Of a stretch of 64,000 bases of DNA, positions 18,476 through 27,787 are shown piece by piece. The notes beneath the pieces were generated by a model. It was given only the letters and a program-made list of their open reading frames with translations. It did no database searches and had not been told where the DNA came from. The position numbers and the translations under genes are program-made. Location of the stretch: the NCBI GenBank assembly GCA_019118445.1, contig DWYY01000124.1:1-64000 (forward strand). Direction: 5' to 3'. The stretch comes from Candidatus Eisenbergiella merdipullorum. GTDB lineage: Bacteria; Bacillota; Clostridia; Lachnospirales; Lachnospiraceae. Position 1 is the stretch's first letter; the number at the start of each line of letters is the position of its first letter.

Positions 18476-20722
18476 GTGAGAAGTATATCAGGGAAAGAGC
18501 GTATTTTGGCAATTTTGGCATTAGAAGCTTTTATTTTGCTGGCAGTCAGCACATGGTTGATTGCGTCTTTTGAGAAAAAAATTTTTCATTTTGAGCAGGA
18601 TGATATGTTGCTTTTGGAAACAGATGGCAGCAATGTTTCAGGCAGTTATCTGGATTATTCCTACACAGAAGCCAAGTCTGTCGTAACTCCTGAAATAGCT
18701 CTGCCATCGGGCATATACTATGTAGAGGTAGTTTATAATATAGTTGGCCCTGCTTATGCAGGGATGGAATATACTGTTCCACGGGAAGACAGGGAATTGG
18801 TGAATGGGAATGAATTTGCCTTAAATCCGGTCAATGAGCGGGTGGCCTATAAAATCAGTGTGAAGGATGGAGCAGGCGTATATTTCCGGGTTAGGCAGAC
18901 TGGAGATGCAACAGACGGGGATTATATTCAACTGTTGGAGGTCAATATAGTTCGTTCTAAATTGTCTTACCTTTATCCTATTGCCTGCTTGATAGCCTTT
19001 ATCTTGATATTTGATCTGTTATTGTTTGTCTTCCTATATGAAAAGAAATGGAAAAATAGTAATAAGATAATAATACCTATATTGGCAATAATAGCCTTTT
19101 TGTTGGGGCTGCCGCTGTATCAGCCGGGGATTGTGGGAGGTATTGATCTCCCTTTTCACATGAACCGTATTGAGGGAATCTGTGAAGGGTTAAAGGAAGG
19201 CCAGTTCCCCGTGAGGATTCAGCCGGGGTGGCTGAATGGTTATGGATATGCGGTATCTATTTTTTATGGGGATATTTTGCTTTATTTCCCGGCTATCCTG
19301 CGATTGACCGGATTTAGTCTCGAGGATGCGATGAAGGCATATCTGATTGCAGTAAATTTTCTTACAATTTTCTCAGCCTGGTTTTCCTTTAAAAAGTGTC
19401 TGTGGAGTAGTGCCTCAGCTTTGACAGCAGCAGTATTATATGCGGGAGCAAGTGACAGACTGCTTCGTCTTTATAATAGTTCTCAGATAGGAGCAGTCAG
19501 CGCCATGATTTTTTATCCGGTTGTTTTTGCCGGATTATATCTTTTGTTTACAAAGGAAAAACGAAATGGTACAGAAAGAATATGGCTGTGGCTGCTTGCA
19601 GGGTTTTCCGGATTGTTAATGACCCATCTGCTCAGCTGTCTCATGATAGGAATTTTTACTGTTATAAGCTGTTTCCTGCTCATACGCAGGCTGTTCAAGA
19701 AGGATGTATTAATAGAAGTGGGTAAGGCATTTGGAGCGTGGCTCCTGTTGAATGCCTGGTTCCTGGTCCCCTTTGTTCAATATATGACAAAAGATTTCGG
19801 TGTTACGTCAAAGCTGGCTGAAAATGCAGGGCAGTCAAACCCTTATGTCACACTTGCCGGGTATGTAAAGGATTCATTGACTGTCTCTGATATCTTTTCA
19901 GAAAAGGGGATTGGGTATGGCTTGACGCTGGTATTTTTTTCGGCTCTGATCATGATTATATTGGGGGGGAAGTCTCAACGACAAAAGGAAGGCTGCCTGA
20001 TTCTGTGCCTAGCTGTCTGTGCGGGATTCTTTAGTATGAGGGGCTTCCCCATCATCGGCCTGGCACAGATGAGTGATGTTTTTTTGAAACTCTTTCGGAC
20101 CGTTCAATATGGGAATCGTTTTTTAAGTGTTGCTGTACTTTTCCTGTCCTGTCTCGGCGGATATCTGATATTGATTGCAGATGATAAATATAAGAAAAAA
20201 TTGGCGGTATTATTATGTGGAATAACGCTTTTGCAGAGTATGCTGATGTTTGAGGGATATTCTGCTGGTCGGCGGATCCTGGAACCTGTTGACTTGGGAT
20301 ATGGTCTGCTGAATATTGGAAATGGAGAATATGTGCCCGAGGGTACTGATCTATCTGTATTGGATAAAACGCTGTGGTATGATGAAGCGGCTGTGCAGGT
20401 CAGTGAGGTCGAAAATCGATATTTAGTCTGGAAGGCATATGTCAGAAATCCGGGAAAAATGGAGCAGATGATTTCCTTTCCGGTTCTGTATTATGACGGA
20501 TATCAGTGCCTTGATCTGACATCAAATAAACTATTGAAAATATACGCTGGAGAGAATAATCGTGTCTCGGTAATAATACCGGCAGAATATTCCGGAATGA
20601 TACAGATAAAATTTGTAGAATATTGGCATTGGAGAGTTGCAGAGGGAATTTCTCTGATAACGTTTGTGGTAATAATAGGATATATGATAAAATGTTTACG
20701 GAAGAAAAAGAGTGCTATGTGA
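18476..20722 (+). CDS. Large membrane protein, PF10131-like (PTPS-related membrane domain)
   Basis: The 748-residue protein has an N-terminal anchor helix, an extracytoplasmic region (about residues 35-160, beta-rich) and then about ten or more helices. A GIDLPFHMNRIEGI loop with Asp and His, followed by GYGYAVSIFYGDILLYFPA, is shared almost unchanged with the protein at 33498-35897 (GHDLNFHLYRIEAI ... GYGYAVSIFYGELLLYVPA). This is the pattern of the so-called 6-pyruvoyl-tetrahydropterin-synthase-related membrane family, whose members probably act as GT-C-like sugar transferases. The start is GTG 18476. The C-terminus carries a second soluble domain and one last helix. Confidence 0.7.
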   Translation: MRSISGKERILAILALEAFILLAVSTWLIASFEKKIFHFEQDDMLLLETDGSNVSGSYLDYSYTEAKSVVTPEIALPSGIYYVEVVYNIVGPAYAGMEYTVPREDRELVNGNEFALNPVNERVAYKISVKDGAGVYFRVRQTGDATDGDYIQLLEVNIVRSKLSYLYPIACLIAFILIFDLLLFVFLYEKKWKNSNKIIIPILAIIAFLLGLPLYQPGIVGGIDLPFHMNRIEGICEGLKEGQFPVRIQPGWLNGYGYAVSIFYGDILLYFPAILRLTGFSLEDAMKAYLIAVNFLTIFSAWFSFKKCLWSSASALTAAVLYAGASDRLLRLYNSSQIGAVSAMIFYPVVFAGLYLLFTKEKRNGTERIWLWLLAGFSGLLMTHLLSCLMIGIFTVISCFLLIRRLFKKDVLIEVGKAFGAWLLLNAWFLVPFVQYMTKDFGVTSKLAENAGQSNPYVTLAGYVKDSLTVSDIFSEKGIGYGLTLVFFSALIMIILGGKSQRQKEGCLILCLAVCAGFFSMRGFPIIGLAQMSDVFLKLFRTVQYGNRFLSVAVLFLSCLGGYLILIADDKYKKKLAVLLCGITLLQSMLMFEGYSAGRRILEPVDLGYGLLNIGNGEYVPEGTDLSVLDKTLWYDEAAVQVSEVENRYLVWKAYVRNPGKMEQMISFPVLYYDGYQCLDLTSNKLLKIYAGENNRVSVIIPAEYSGMIQIKFVEYWHWRVAEGISLITFVVIIGYMIKCLRKKKSAM

Positions 20723-20798
20723 AAAACGCAAGTTGGAGTCAGGAAGAATACCAACAGGCGGATCGGGAACCATTTATAAGGAAATGGCTGTTTTGATG

Positions 20799-20837
20799 CC
20801 GTCAAGCGCCGGAAGGATTTCTGCCCGGCCTTGACGG
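20799..20837 (+). terminator. GC-rich hairpin abutting a promoter
   Basis: Left arm 20799-20812 (CCGTCAAGCGCCGG) pairs with right arm 20825-20837 (CCGGCCTTGACGG) with a single bulged C and a 12-base loop. It lies 76 bases after the stop of the membrane protein gene and has no clear U-run. It may end the upstream transcript weakly or act as an operator, since the -35 element of the next promoter begins at the very next base. Confidence 0.5.
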
Positions 20838-20866
20838 TTGGCATTTGCGCCATTATCTGGTATAAT
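20838..20866 (+). promoter_or_regulatory. Strong sigma-70-type promoter for the radical SAM / export unit
   Basis: TTGGCA (20838-20843), a 17-base spacer and a perfect TATAAT (20861-20866) with an extended TGG just before it. Transcription should begin near 20873, giving a leader of about 54 bases before the radical SAM gene. It is one of the clearest promoters in the glycan locus. Confidence 0.75.
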
Positions 20867-20926
20867 CGGAAAGAAAAATTACGAAAATATGAAACCGCTT
20901 GTCTGAACGGTGGACAGGAGTATTAA

Positions 20927-21955
20927 ATGAGCAGACGAACCTTATATGGAACAGTGATAGTTACCTACAGATGCAATGCGCACTGCAATATGTGCGATTG
21001 CTTTAAGGATCCTACCAGGCCGGAAGATGAGATCACGCTGGATGTGATAAAAAAGCTTCCGGAGATGGCATTTACGAATATTACAGGCGGGGAGCCTTTT
21101 ATCCGGAAGGATATCCCGGAGATCGTGAGGGAGCTGTATAAGAAGAGTGACCGGATCGTTATATCCACGAACGGATATTTTACAGACCGCATCATAGCGC
21201 TCTGTAAGGAATTTCCTAAGGTCGGGATACGGATCAGCATAGAAGGGCTTCAGAAGACCAATGATGCGATCCGCGGCATACCGGATGGTTTTAACCGGGG
21301 TTATAACACGCTGAAAACGCTGGTGGAGATGAAGCATCCGGATGTGGGCTTCGGCATGACGGTACAGGATATGAACTGTGAGGATCTGGTTCCGTTGTAT
21401 AACATTGCCAATGATATGGGGATGGAGTTTGCTACGGCCACACTCCATAATTCCTTTTATTTCCGCAAGACGGATAATAAGATCGATGACAAATACAAAG
21501 TATCTCAGAACTTTGAGAAGCTGATCAATGAGCTGTTAAAGAGCAGATCGCCGAAAAAATGGTTCCGGGCTTACTTTAATCATGGGCTGATCAATTATAT
21601 ATACGGCAACAAGAGGCTTCTGCCCTGTGATATGTCGAAAAACGCGTTTTTCATTGATCCCTTCTGTGATGTCATCCCCTGTAACGGAATGGCGCAGAAG
21701 GCAGTTATGGGAAATCTGAAGGAGCAGTCCTGGGACGAGCTCTGGAACTCTGATCAGGCGAAGCGGGTGCGGGAGTGTACCAGAAAATGTGATCGGAACT
21801 GCTGGATGATCGGAAGCGCGTCTCCGGCCATGCATAAGTATATCTGGGTTCCTGCCTGGTGGGTGATCAAACACAAGCTGTTCATGGGAAATCATTACAG
21901 CCTGAGTGAGAACTCTTTTATCCCGGAAGCGCAGAAGGAGAAGGGGAAAAATTGA
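20927..21955 (+). CDS. Radical SAM protein with SPASM-like C-terminal cysteines
   Basis: The 342-residue enzyme has C16-x3-C20-x2-C23 (YRCNAHCNMCDCF), the [4Fe-4S] site of radical SAM enzymes, then NITGGEPFIRKDI for SAM binding. The C-terminal part has further Cys residues (LPCDMSK, DPFCDVIPCN, CTRKCDRNCW), as in SPASM/twitch domains that hold extra clusters. Members of this group act on peptides, sugars or other small molecules. Here it is the first gene of a glycan-export transcript, next to a GT-D glycosyltransferase and an ABC flippase. A glycan-related substrate is therefore likely but not shown. CAGGAG precedes the ATG. Confidence 0.85.
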   Translation: MSRRTLYGTVIVTYRCNAHCNMCDCFKDPTRPEDEITLDVIKKLPEMAFTNITGGEPFIRKDIPEIVRELYKKSDRIVISTNGYFTDRIIALCKEFPKVGIRISIEGLQKTNDAIRGIPDGFNRGYNTLKTLVEMKHPDVGFGMTVQDMNCEDLVPLYNIANDMGMEFATATLHNSFYFRKTDNKIDDKYKVSQNFEKLINELLKSRSPKKWFRAYFNHGLINYIYGNKRLLPCDMSKNAFFIDPFCDVIPCNGMAQKAVMGNLKEQSWDELWNSDQAKRVRECTRKCDRNCWMIGSASPAMHKYIWVPAWWVIKHKLFMGNHYSLSENSFIPEAQKEKGKN

Positions 21956-21992
21956 TAAGCCGACTGACTGTTCCCCGAATATGGAGGAAAAC

Positions 21993-22871
21993 ATGATTGC
22001 GCAGATAAAGAAGCCTGTAAAAAAATGGCTTGCCCATTCTGTATATGAATTGCACCGGCACGATCTGCTGCCAAACCCGCTGCAGGTGCATTCGGTGGAT
22101 GAAACGCTGGATGTGCTGCTGAACACAAATAAGAGTATGGTCCGTTTTGGAGACAGCGATCTTGTGATGATCAGCGGGAGAAATACGATCTTTCAGACGG
22201 CGGCACCGGAGATCACAGAAGGGCTGAGAAGGATCATCGGTTATCAGTATGATGATCTGATCGTAACGATCCCGGACATTTTCGGCGACCTGGATATTTA
22301 CCTGCCCGCTTCCAGGGCGTTTTGGGAGGATCATCTTCTTTTTTTCAGGAAAGCATATTATAAGTACTGTAACACAAATAAAGTCTATTACAATACCACG
22401 GTATCCAGAGGGTATGTGACCCTTGCGGACAAGTCCCGCAGCGGCGGCTGGTTTGAAAAATTCCGCCGGGTTTTTGACGGGAAAGACCTGGTCATGGTGG
22501 AAGGCTGCACTGCGCACAACGGGGTGGGAAATGATCTGTTTTCGAAAGCGTCTTCTGTGCAGCGGATCGTCTGTCCCAGCAGCAACGCGTACCGCGTGAG
22601 GGACAGGATTCTGGAGGAATGCTTGAAATTTGACCGGGATAAGCTGTTTCTGTTTGCTTTGGGCGTGACAGCGAAAGCACTGGTTGAGGAAATGTTTTTA
22701 AAGGGCTATCGGGTGATCGATATCGGCAACCTGGATATGGAATATGAATGGTTCCTGAGAAAAGCGGTAAAGAAAGAGCCGATCCCCAAGCACAGCATTG
22801 TCGGCGAGAAAGCAAACAGGAAGGCCGGATATGAGGAATATCTGTCTCAGATTGTCTGCTATATAGAATAA
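21993..22871 (+). CDS. GT-D-type glycosyltransferase (DUF1792 / SP_1767 family)
   Basis: The protein has about 292 residues from ATG 21993, chosen because GGAGG (21983-21987) sits six bases ahead; in-frame upstream starts would lie inside the radical SAM gene. The motif MVRFGDSDLVM near residue 50 corresponds to the RFGDGE-type metal/nucleotide site of DUF1792 GT-D enzymes, and later KDLVMVEGCTAHNGVGNDLF fits the same family. Such enzymes add a glucose to glycans or glycoproteins in streptococci. It lies in an operon with a radical SAM enzyme and an ABC flippase, so it probably works on the same lipid-linked glycan. Confidence 0.8.
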   Translation: MIAQIKKPVKKWLAHSVYELHRHDLLPNPLQVHSVDETLDVLLNTNKSMVRFGDSDLVMISGRNTIFQTAAPEITEGLRRIIGYQYDDLIVTIPDIFGDLDIYLPASRAFWEDHLLFFRKAYYKYCNTNKVYYNTTVSRGYVTLADKSRSGGWFEKFRRVFDGKDLVMVEGCTAHNGVGNDLFSKASSVQRIVCPSSNAYRVRDRILEECLKFDRDKLFLFALGVTAKALVEEMFLKGYRVIDIGNLDMEYEWFLRKAVKKEPIPKHSIVGEKANRKAGYEEYLSQIVCYIE

Positions 22872-22888
22872 AGAGAAAGGGAAGACAG

Positions 22889-24634
22889 ATGATAAAAAAG
22901 CTGGGGTTCATATTTACAGCAGGAGAGAAGCGGAAATTTTTCTTTCTGATGGTCATTATCGTGATGGGGAGTTTCCTGGAACTGCTGGGCGTGACGGTGT
23001 TCATGCCTTTCATTGATATCTTGATGGATACGGATGCGATCCGGGATAACTATTGGCTTTCTTTACTGTACAACTGGTTTCATTTCGACTCACGGGAAAC
23101 ATTCCTGGCTGCCATCGCAGGATGTATTATAGCCATTTATATTTTTAAAAATGTATTCATTGCCTGGGAAAAGAATACGATTTACAAATTTTCCTACAAT
23201 ATTCAGAGAAGAATTTCCACCAAGCTTCTTAAAGCGTACATGAGCGAGCCCTATACCTTTCATCTGAATAAGAATGTCGCTGTCCTGCAGAGAAGCATGC
23301 AGGAGGATACGGACCTGTTTGCCAAGGGGATCATCCATGCCATGGAAGCCGCAGCAGAGGTGGTAGTCTGTATTGCCATCGGCTGTTATCTGTTTGTTGT
23401 CAGCAAATCCATCACATTGATCGTTGTGGGGCTGCTTCTGATTTGTCTGGGCGTGTTCATGTATATCTCCAAAAGGTACTCCAGCGCGATCGGACGCCAG
23501 AGCCAGGTATACAAAGAGAACATTTATAAATGGATGAACCAGTCCCTTGGTGGGATCAAAGAGATCAAGGTCCTGAACCGGGAGCCTTATTTTATTGACC
23601 GTTACGATGCCTATTTTGCCAAATATGTCAGGGGCCTCCGGATAAACCGTCTGATCGGTATCCTTCCCAAATATGTGATTGAAACGGTCTGCATGACCGG
23701 GCTCCTGCTCGCGGTAATTGTTAAGATGTTCTTTGGGCAGAGGGATATCGATGAGTTTATCCCCCAGCTGGCGGTTTTTGCCGTTGCGGCGTTCCGGCTG
23801 CTGCCCTCTGTGGGAAAGATCAACGAGCATATGTCGGCAACCCTGTATTCGGCCCCTTCTCTGGATCTGATCTACCATGATCTGAAAGAAGTCGAAGAAC
23901 TTCCTGTAATGACTGAAAAGTCAGATAAAGACTGGAATTTTCAGAATATTCTGAAAATCAAGAATGTATATTATCACTACCCCGATTCAGAGGAAAACGT
24001 GATCGAGAAAGCCAGCTTTGAAATCGAAAGGGGAACAAGCGTCGCATTTGTGGGACAGTCCGGAGCGGGAAAAACGACCATGGTGGACATCATTCTGGGC
24101 CTTCTGACTCCGCAGATGGGAAAGATAACGGCAGACGGAATGGACATAGAAAAAAACATCAGCGTATGGCAGAAGGAGATCGGTTACATTCCACAGACGA
24201 TCTATCTGTCGGATGATACGATCCGGAACAATATCGCATTTGGAATCCCGGAAGAGGAAATTGATGAAGCGGCAGTAGAGGCTGCGGTGAAGGGAGCGCA
24301 GCTTTATGAGTTTGTGGAAAGCCTGCCTGCCGGACTGGACACCTACGTGGGAGACCGTGGCGTGCGGCTGTCCGGAGGGCAGCGTCAGAGGATCGGGATC
24401 GCCCGCGCATTGTATCATGATCCGGAGATCCTGATATTGGATGAGGCAACCTCCGCGCTGGATAATGATACGGAGGCTTCCGTTATGGAAGCGATCGATG
24501 ACCTGAAGGGGGAGAAAACCATGATCATCATCGCCCACAGGCTGACAACGATCAAAAATGCGGACCGCGTTTTTGAAGTGACGGGTGGTAAAGTCATAGA
24601 AAGGGACAAGGAAGAAGTCCTTCAGAATCAGTAA
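22889..24634 (+). CDS. PglK-like ABC transporter (fused permease-ATPase), second copy
   Basis: The 581-residue half-transporter opens with FLELLGVTVFMPFIDILMD in its first helix, a close counterpart of the first ABC protein at 3.4 kb. Its ATPase half has GQSGAGKTT near residue 389, LSGGQRQR near 495 and ILILDEATSALDN near 514. Role: flipping a lipid-linked oligosaccharide outward. Its immediate neighbours are GT-D, GT4 and GT2 enzymes, so the two ABC genes each look like the centre of a separate assembly unit. RBS GAAAGGGAAG precedes ATG 22889. Confidence 0.86.
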   Translation: MIKKLGFIFTAGEKRKFFFLMVIIVMGSFLELLGVTVFMPFIDILMDTDAIRDNYWLSLLYNWFHFDSRETFLAAIAGCIIAIYIFKNVFIAWEKNTIYKFSYNIQRRISTKLLKAYMSEPYTFHLNKNVAVLQRSMQEDTDLFAKGIIHAMEAAAEVVVCIAIGCYLFVVSKSITLIVVGLLLICLGVFMYISKRYSSAIGRQSQVYKENIYKWMNQSLGGIKEIKVLNREPYFIDRYDAYFAKYVRGLRINRLIGILPKYVIETVCMTGLLLAVIVKMFFGQRDIDEFIPQLAVFAVAAFRLLPSVGKINEHMSATLYSAPSLDLIYHDLKEVEELPVMTEKSDKDWNFQNILKIKNVYYHYPDSEENVIEKASFEIERGTSVAFVGQSGAGKTTMVDIILGLLTPQMGKITADGMDIEKNISVWQKEIGYIPQTIYLSDDTIRNNIAFGIPEEEIDEAAVEAAVKGAQLYEFVESLPAGLDTYVGDRGVRLSGGQRQRIGIARALYHDPEILILDEATSALDNDTEASVMEAIDDLKGEKTMIIIAHRLTTIKNADRVFEVTGGKVIERDKEEVLQNQ

Positions 24635-24658
24635 CAGGTTGTGTTTTCGGGAGGAAAT

Positions 24659-25804
24659 ATGCATATTTTATATGTGGCTCCGCGTTATCATACGAATCAG
24701 ATCCCGATCATGGAAGGCTGGCTTGCGCATGGCGATGAGGTGCTGTTTCTGGTGCAGTATATGGGAAAGAGCGAGGATTATTCAGTCCTTCAGCCTGTTG
24801 TGCTGGGATATGGCCCTCTGTACCGTGCCTTTGAACGGGTCTATCTTTTGGTAAAAAGAAAACAGGAAAACTCCATGGACCTGCGCCTGAAGTATGGAAG
24901 CCCGGCGCTGGGAAAGCTCAGGCGTCTGATGCGGAAGTTCAGGCCGGATGTGGTGATCACGCGGGAACGGTCGCTTTATTCCATAGCGGTGACGTTTTTA
25001 TGCCGTTTTTTTGATTATCCGGTTATTTTATATAATCAGAGTCCCCTCTGGGAAGAAAACAGAAAGGATGATCTGCCGCACAGGATCGTCCGTCGGCTGA
25101 CGCCGAAATACCGGATCACGCCGGTATTGACCCTGGGAAGGGGGACAGAAGGGAAGACAAAAGAAGAATACGCATATTATCTTCCATTTTTGATGGAGCC
25201 TCACCTCGCTCCGCAGGAGAGGGAATATTTTGCCCGGGAGAGGATCAATCTGTTTGCAATCGGCAAATATCAGAAAAGGAAGAACCATAAAATGCTGGTC
25301 GAGGCCGTGGAGGAACTCTGCAGATCTTATCCCGTGCATCTGCAGATCGCGGGTGAGGTTTCCAATTCCTTTCATGAAGCGTATTATCAGGAGCTCTCCG
25401 CCTATATCCAGGAACATCAGCTTCAGGACGTGGTGGAGCTGAAGGTGAACCTGAAGCGGGAGGAAATTTTTGAAATCTATAAAAAAACGGATCTGTTTGT
25501 GTTGGCAAGTACCGGTGAGCCTGCAGCGGTCTCCCATCTGGAGGCCATGTCTTTTTCCATACCGGTGATCTCCGGGGAGGATAACGGAACGGCCTGCTAC
25601 GTGGAGGACGGTGTAAACGGTTATATCTGTCGGGATAACGATAAGAAGGATCTTAGGGAAAAAATGGAGGCAGTCATCTCTGACCGGGAACGTCTGAAGA
25701 CCATGGGCGCGGAAAGCTACCGGCTTGTGCTGGAAAGGCATCAGTTCTCCGGTTACTATGAAAAGATCATGGAGATACTGGCACGGATAGAGCGGGAGAA
25801 GTGA
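24659..25804 (+). CDS. Glycosyltransferase, GT4-like (GT-B fold)
   Basis: The protein has 381 residues when started at ATG 24659, which follows GGAGGA; ATG-like starts upstream do not. It begins HILYVAPRYHTNQIPIMEGW, has INLFAIGKYQKRKNHKMLVE at the start of the second domain, and DLFVLASTGEPAAVSHLEAM as the donor-binding segment. It is typical of cytoplasmic GT-B enzymes assembling an oligosaccharide before export. Start and end abut the ABC gene and the next glycosyltransferase, consistent with one operon. Confidence 0.82.
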   Translation: MHILYVAPRYHTNQIPIMEGWLAHGDEVLFLVQYMGKSEDYSVLQPVVLGYGPLYRAFERVYLLVKRKQENSMDLRLKYGSPALGKLRRLMRKFRPDVVITRERSLYSIAVTFLCRFFDYPVILYNQSPLWEENRKDDLPHRIVRRLTPKYRITPVLTLGRGTEGKTKEEYAYYLPFLMEPHLAPQEREYFARERINLFAIGKYQKRKNHKMLVEAVEELCRSYPVHLQIAGEVSNSFHEAYYQELSAYIQEHQLQDVVELKVNLKREEIFEIYKKTDLFVLASTGEPAAVSHLEAMSFSIPVISGEDNGTACYVEDGVNGYICRDNDKKDLREKMEAVISDRERLKTMGAESYRLVLERHQFSGYYEKIMEILARIEREK

Positions 25805-25805
25805 C

Positions 25806-26861
25806 GTGAAGATTGTATTTGTGATACCGAATATGACCGGAGGCGGGACGGAGAGGGTGATTTCTCTGTTTGCCAATGAATATGCAAAGAGGGGCATGGA
25901 TGTGGCGATCATGATGTTTGCGGGAGACGAATGTGCCTATGCCGTAGACCCTAAAGTGGAGCTTGTGTGTGTGTCTCCCCAGTCGCATGGAAACGCGCGT
26001 GTGCGGCTGGAGAGACTGAAACATATGAGAGCCTACTTTAAAAAAAACAACGGCTGTTACATTTTTTCTTTCAGCACCATGGGAACCGTTTTCGGCGCTC
26101 TGGCTGCGGCGGGGCTGCACTGCCCCATGCTGGTGGCGGAACGGACTGATCCAAGAAGCAGCGGACATGATCTTATCCGGAATCTGGCTTACAGGCGTGC
26201 CAGATGGCTGGTGGTCCAGACGGAGGAAAGCCTAAACTATCTTCCCGCCTCTTTCCGGAAAAAGGCGTATCGTCTTCCCAATCCGGTGGATGAGACGGTT
26301 CCCCCGCCTTTTGTGGGGGAAAGATTGAAAAGAGTGGTATATCTGGGACGGCTGGAACCGGAAAAGAATCCGATGCTCCTTCTGGAGGCCTTTGCCCTGT
26401 TCGAAAAGAGTTTTCCGGAGTACAGGCTGGAATATTACGGCGCCGGCAGCCTGGAGCCTGAGCTGAGACGCCGGGCGGAGGAACTTCGTCTGACCTCCAG
26501 GGTGGTATGGCATGGCTTCTGCAGGGATGCGAAACAGCAGATCGTGGATGCCGGCATCTTTGTCCTGCCGTCCAACTATGAAGGAATCTCCAATGCAATG
26601 GTGGAAGCGATGGCCATGGGCCTGCCGGTCATTGCCACGGACTGTCCGATCGGCGGGGCGGCTTCCTATATCCGGGATGGGGAAAACGGGATTCTGGTTC
26701 CCGTTGGAGATGCCCCGCGGATGGCGGATGCAATGAAGCGGATCGCCGGCGATCCCGGCCTGGCGGCCAGATTGTCAGAAAATGCAAGGAAGCTGCGGGA
26801 GGAGTGCCCTGTGGATAAAGTGGCGGACAGGCTGCTGGAGATCGCGGGTATAAAAGGATGA
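25806..26861 (+). CDS. Glycosyltransferase family 4
   Basis: The 351-residue GT-B enzyme begins IVFVIPNMTGGGTERVISLF, the GGxER loop of GT4 enzymes. It continues with VVYLGRLEPEKNPMLLLEAF and ends its catalytic core with SNYEGISNAMVEAMAMGLP, a textbook E-x7-E donor-binding block. The start is GTG 25806, directly after the previous stop, and the end overlaps the next gene by four bases (ATGA). It adds a sugar to the lipid-linked intermediate exported by the ABC protein two genes upstream. Confidence 0.88.
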   Translation: MKIVFVIPNMTGGGTERVISLFANEYAKRGMDVAIMMFAGDECAYAVDPKVELVCVSPQSHGNARVRLERLKHMRAYFKKNNGCYIFSFSTMGTVFGALAAAGLHCPMLVAERTDPRSSGHDLIRNLAYRRARWLVVQTEESLNYLPASFRKKAYRLPNPVDETVPPPFVGERLKRVVYLGRLEPEKNPMLLLEAFALFEKSFPEYRLEYYGAGSLEPELRRRAEELRLTSRVVWHGFCRDAKQQIVDAGIFVLPSNYEGISNAMVEAMAMGLPVIATDCPIGGAASYIRDGENGILVPVGDAPRMADAMKRIAGDPGLAARLSENARKLREECPVDKVADRLLEIAGIKG

Positions 26862-27745
26862 AGAAGATCACAATATTGACGCCTTCCTATAACCGGGCGC
26901 ATACACTGCCGGCGCTGTATGAAAGCCTGTTGAAACAAGACACGGACGCCTTTGAATGGATGGTTGTGGACGACGGGAGTACGGACGGAACGGGAGCACT
27001 GGTGGAAGGCTGGCAGAGAGAAGGAAAAATACCCATCCGTTATACCTATAAGCAGAATGGCGGAAAGCATACTGCTTTGAATGAAGGGATCGGGCAGATA
27101 GGATCGGAGCTTACTTTTATTGTAGACAGTGATGACTGGCTGCCGGAAAACGCGGTAGAGATCATTTTAAAATATCATGAAAAGTACAGGGGTACGCAAG
27201 GCCTTTGCGGTTATAGCTTTCTGCGCTTTTATCCGGATGGAAGAGTGAACGATGCTTTTTTCCCGAGGGATGAATGGATCGATACCTATGTGAACGCGCG
27301 GATCAACGCAGGGATCGCCGGAGATAAGGCGGAAGTATTTTATACGGAAGTCCTGAAGCAGTTTCCTTTTCCTGTGTACCCTGGGGAAAAGTTCGTTCCG
27401 GAGGATCTGGTCTGGGTGCAGATGTCTGGCCCGTACAAAATGGTCCACATTAATCAGTGCGTTTATATTTCGGACTATCTGGAAGGAGGGCTGACCCGTT
27501 CCGGAAAGAAAATGAAGATCCATTCTCCTAAGGCCATGACGGAGAGAGCCCGGATTTATCTGAATGATGACGCGGTGAACGGAAAGACAAAGTGCAAGAT
27601 GTGCCTGCTGTATGTGATCTACGGGCGTTTCGCCGGATTTCGGGAACGGGAGCTCGTGAGCGGGCTGAAGAGAAAAAAATGGTATGCGGCCGGGATCGTG
27701 CCGGGGATGATTTTATACGAGACATGGAAACGAAAATATAGATAA
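26858..27745 (+). CDS. Glycosyltransferase family 2
   Basis: The 295-residue protein has ITILTPSYNRAHTLPALYES, VVDDGSTDGT and FIVDSDDWLPEN, which give the GT2 fold, the nucleotide-binding Asp and the DxD metal site. EDLVWVQMSGPYK is a later acidic motif. It starts inside the stop of the GT4 gene (ATGA overlap), so the two proteins are probably made at a fixed ratio. It is the last cytoplasmic glycosyltransferase of this unit before the membrane-protein genes begin. Confidence 0.87.
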   Translation: MKKITILTPSYNRAHTLPALYESLLKQDTDAFEWMVVDDGSTDGTGALVEGWQREGKIPIRYTYKQNGGKHTALNEGIGQIGSELTFIVDSDDWLPENAVEIILKYHEKYRGTQGLCGYSFLRFYPDGRVNDAFFPRDEWIDTYVNARINAGIAGDKAEVFYTEVLKQFPFPVYPGEKFVPEDLVWVQMSGPYKMVHINQCVYISDYLEGGLTRSGKKMKIHSPKAMTERARIYLNDDAVNGKTKCKMCLLYVIYGRFAGFRERELVSGLKRKKWYAAGIVPGMILYETWKRKYR

Positions 27746-27787
27746 ACATCCCGCTATGAATCATAGGAAGATGGAGGAGCTGCAAAG

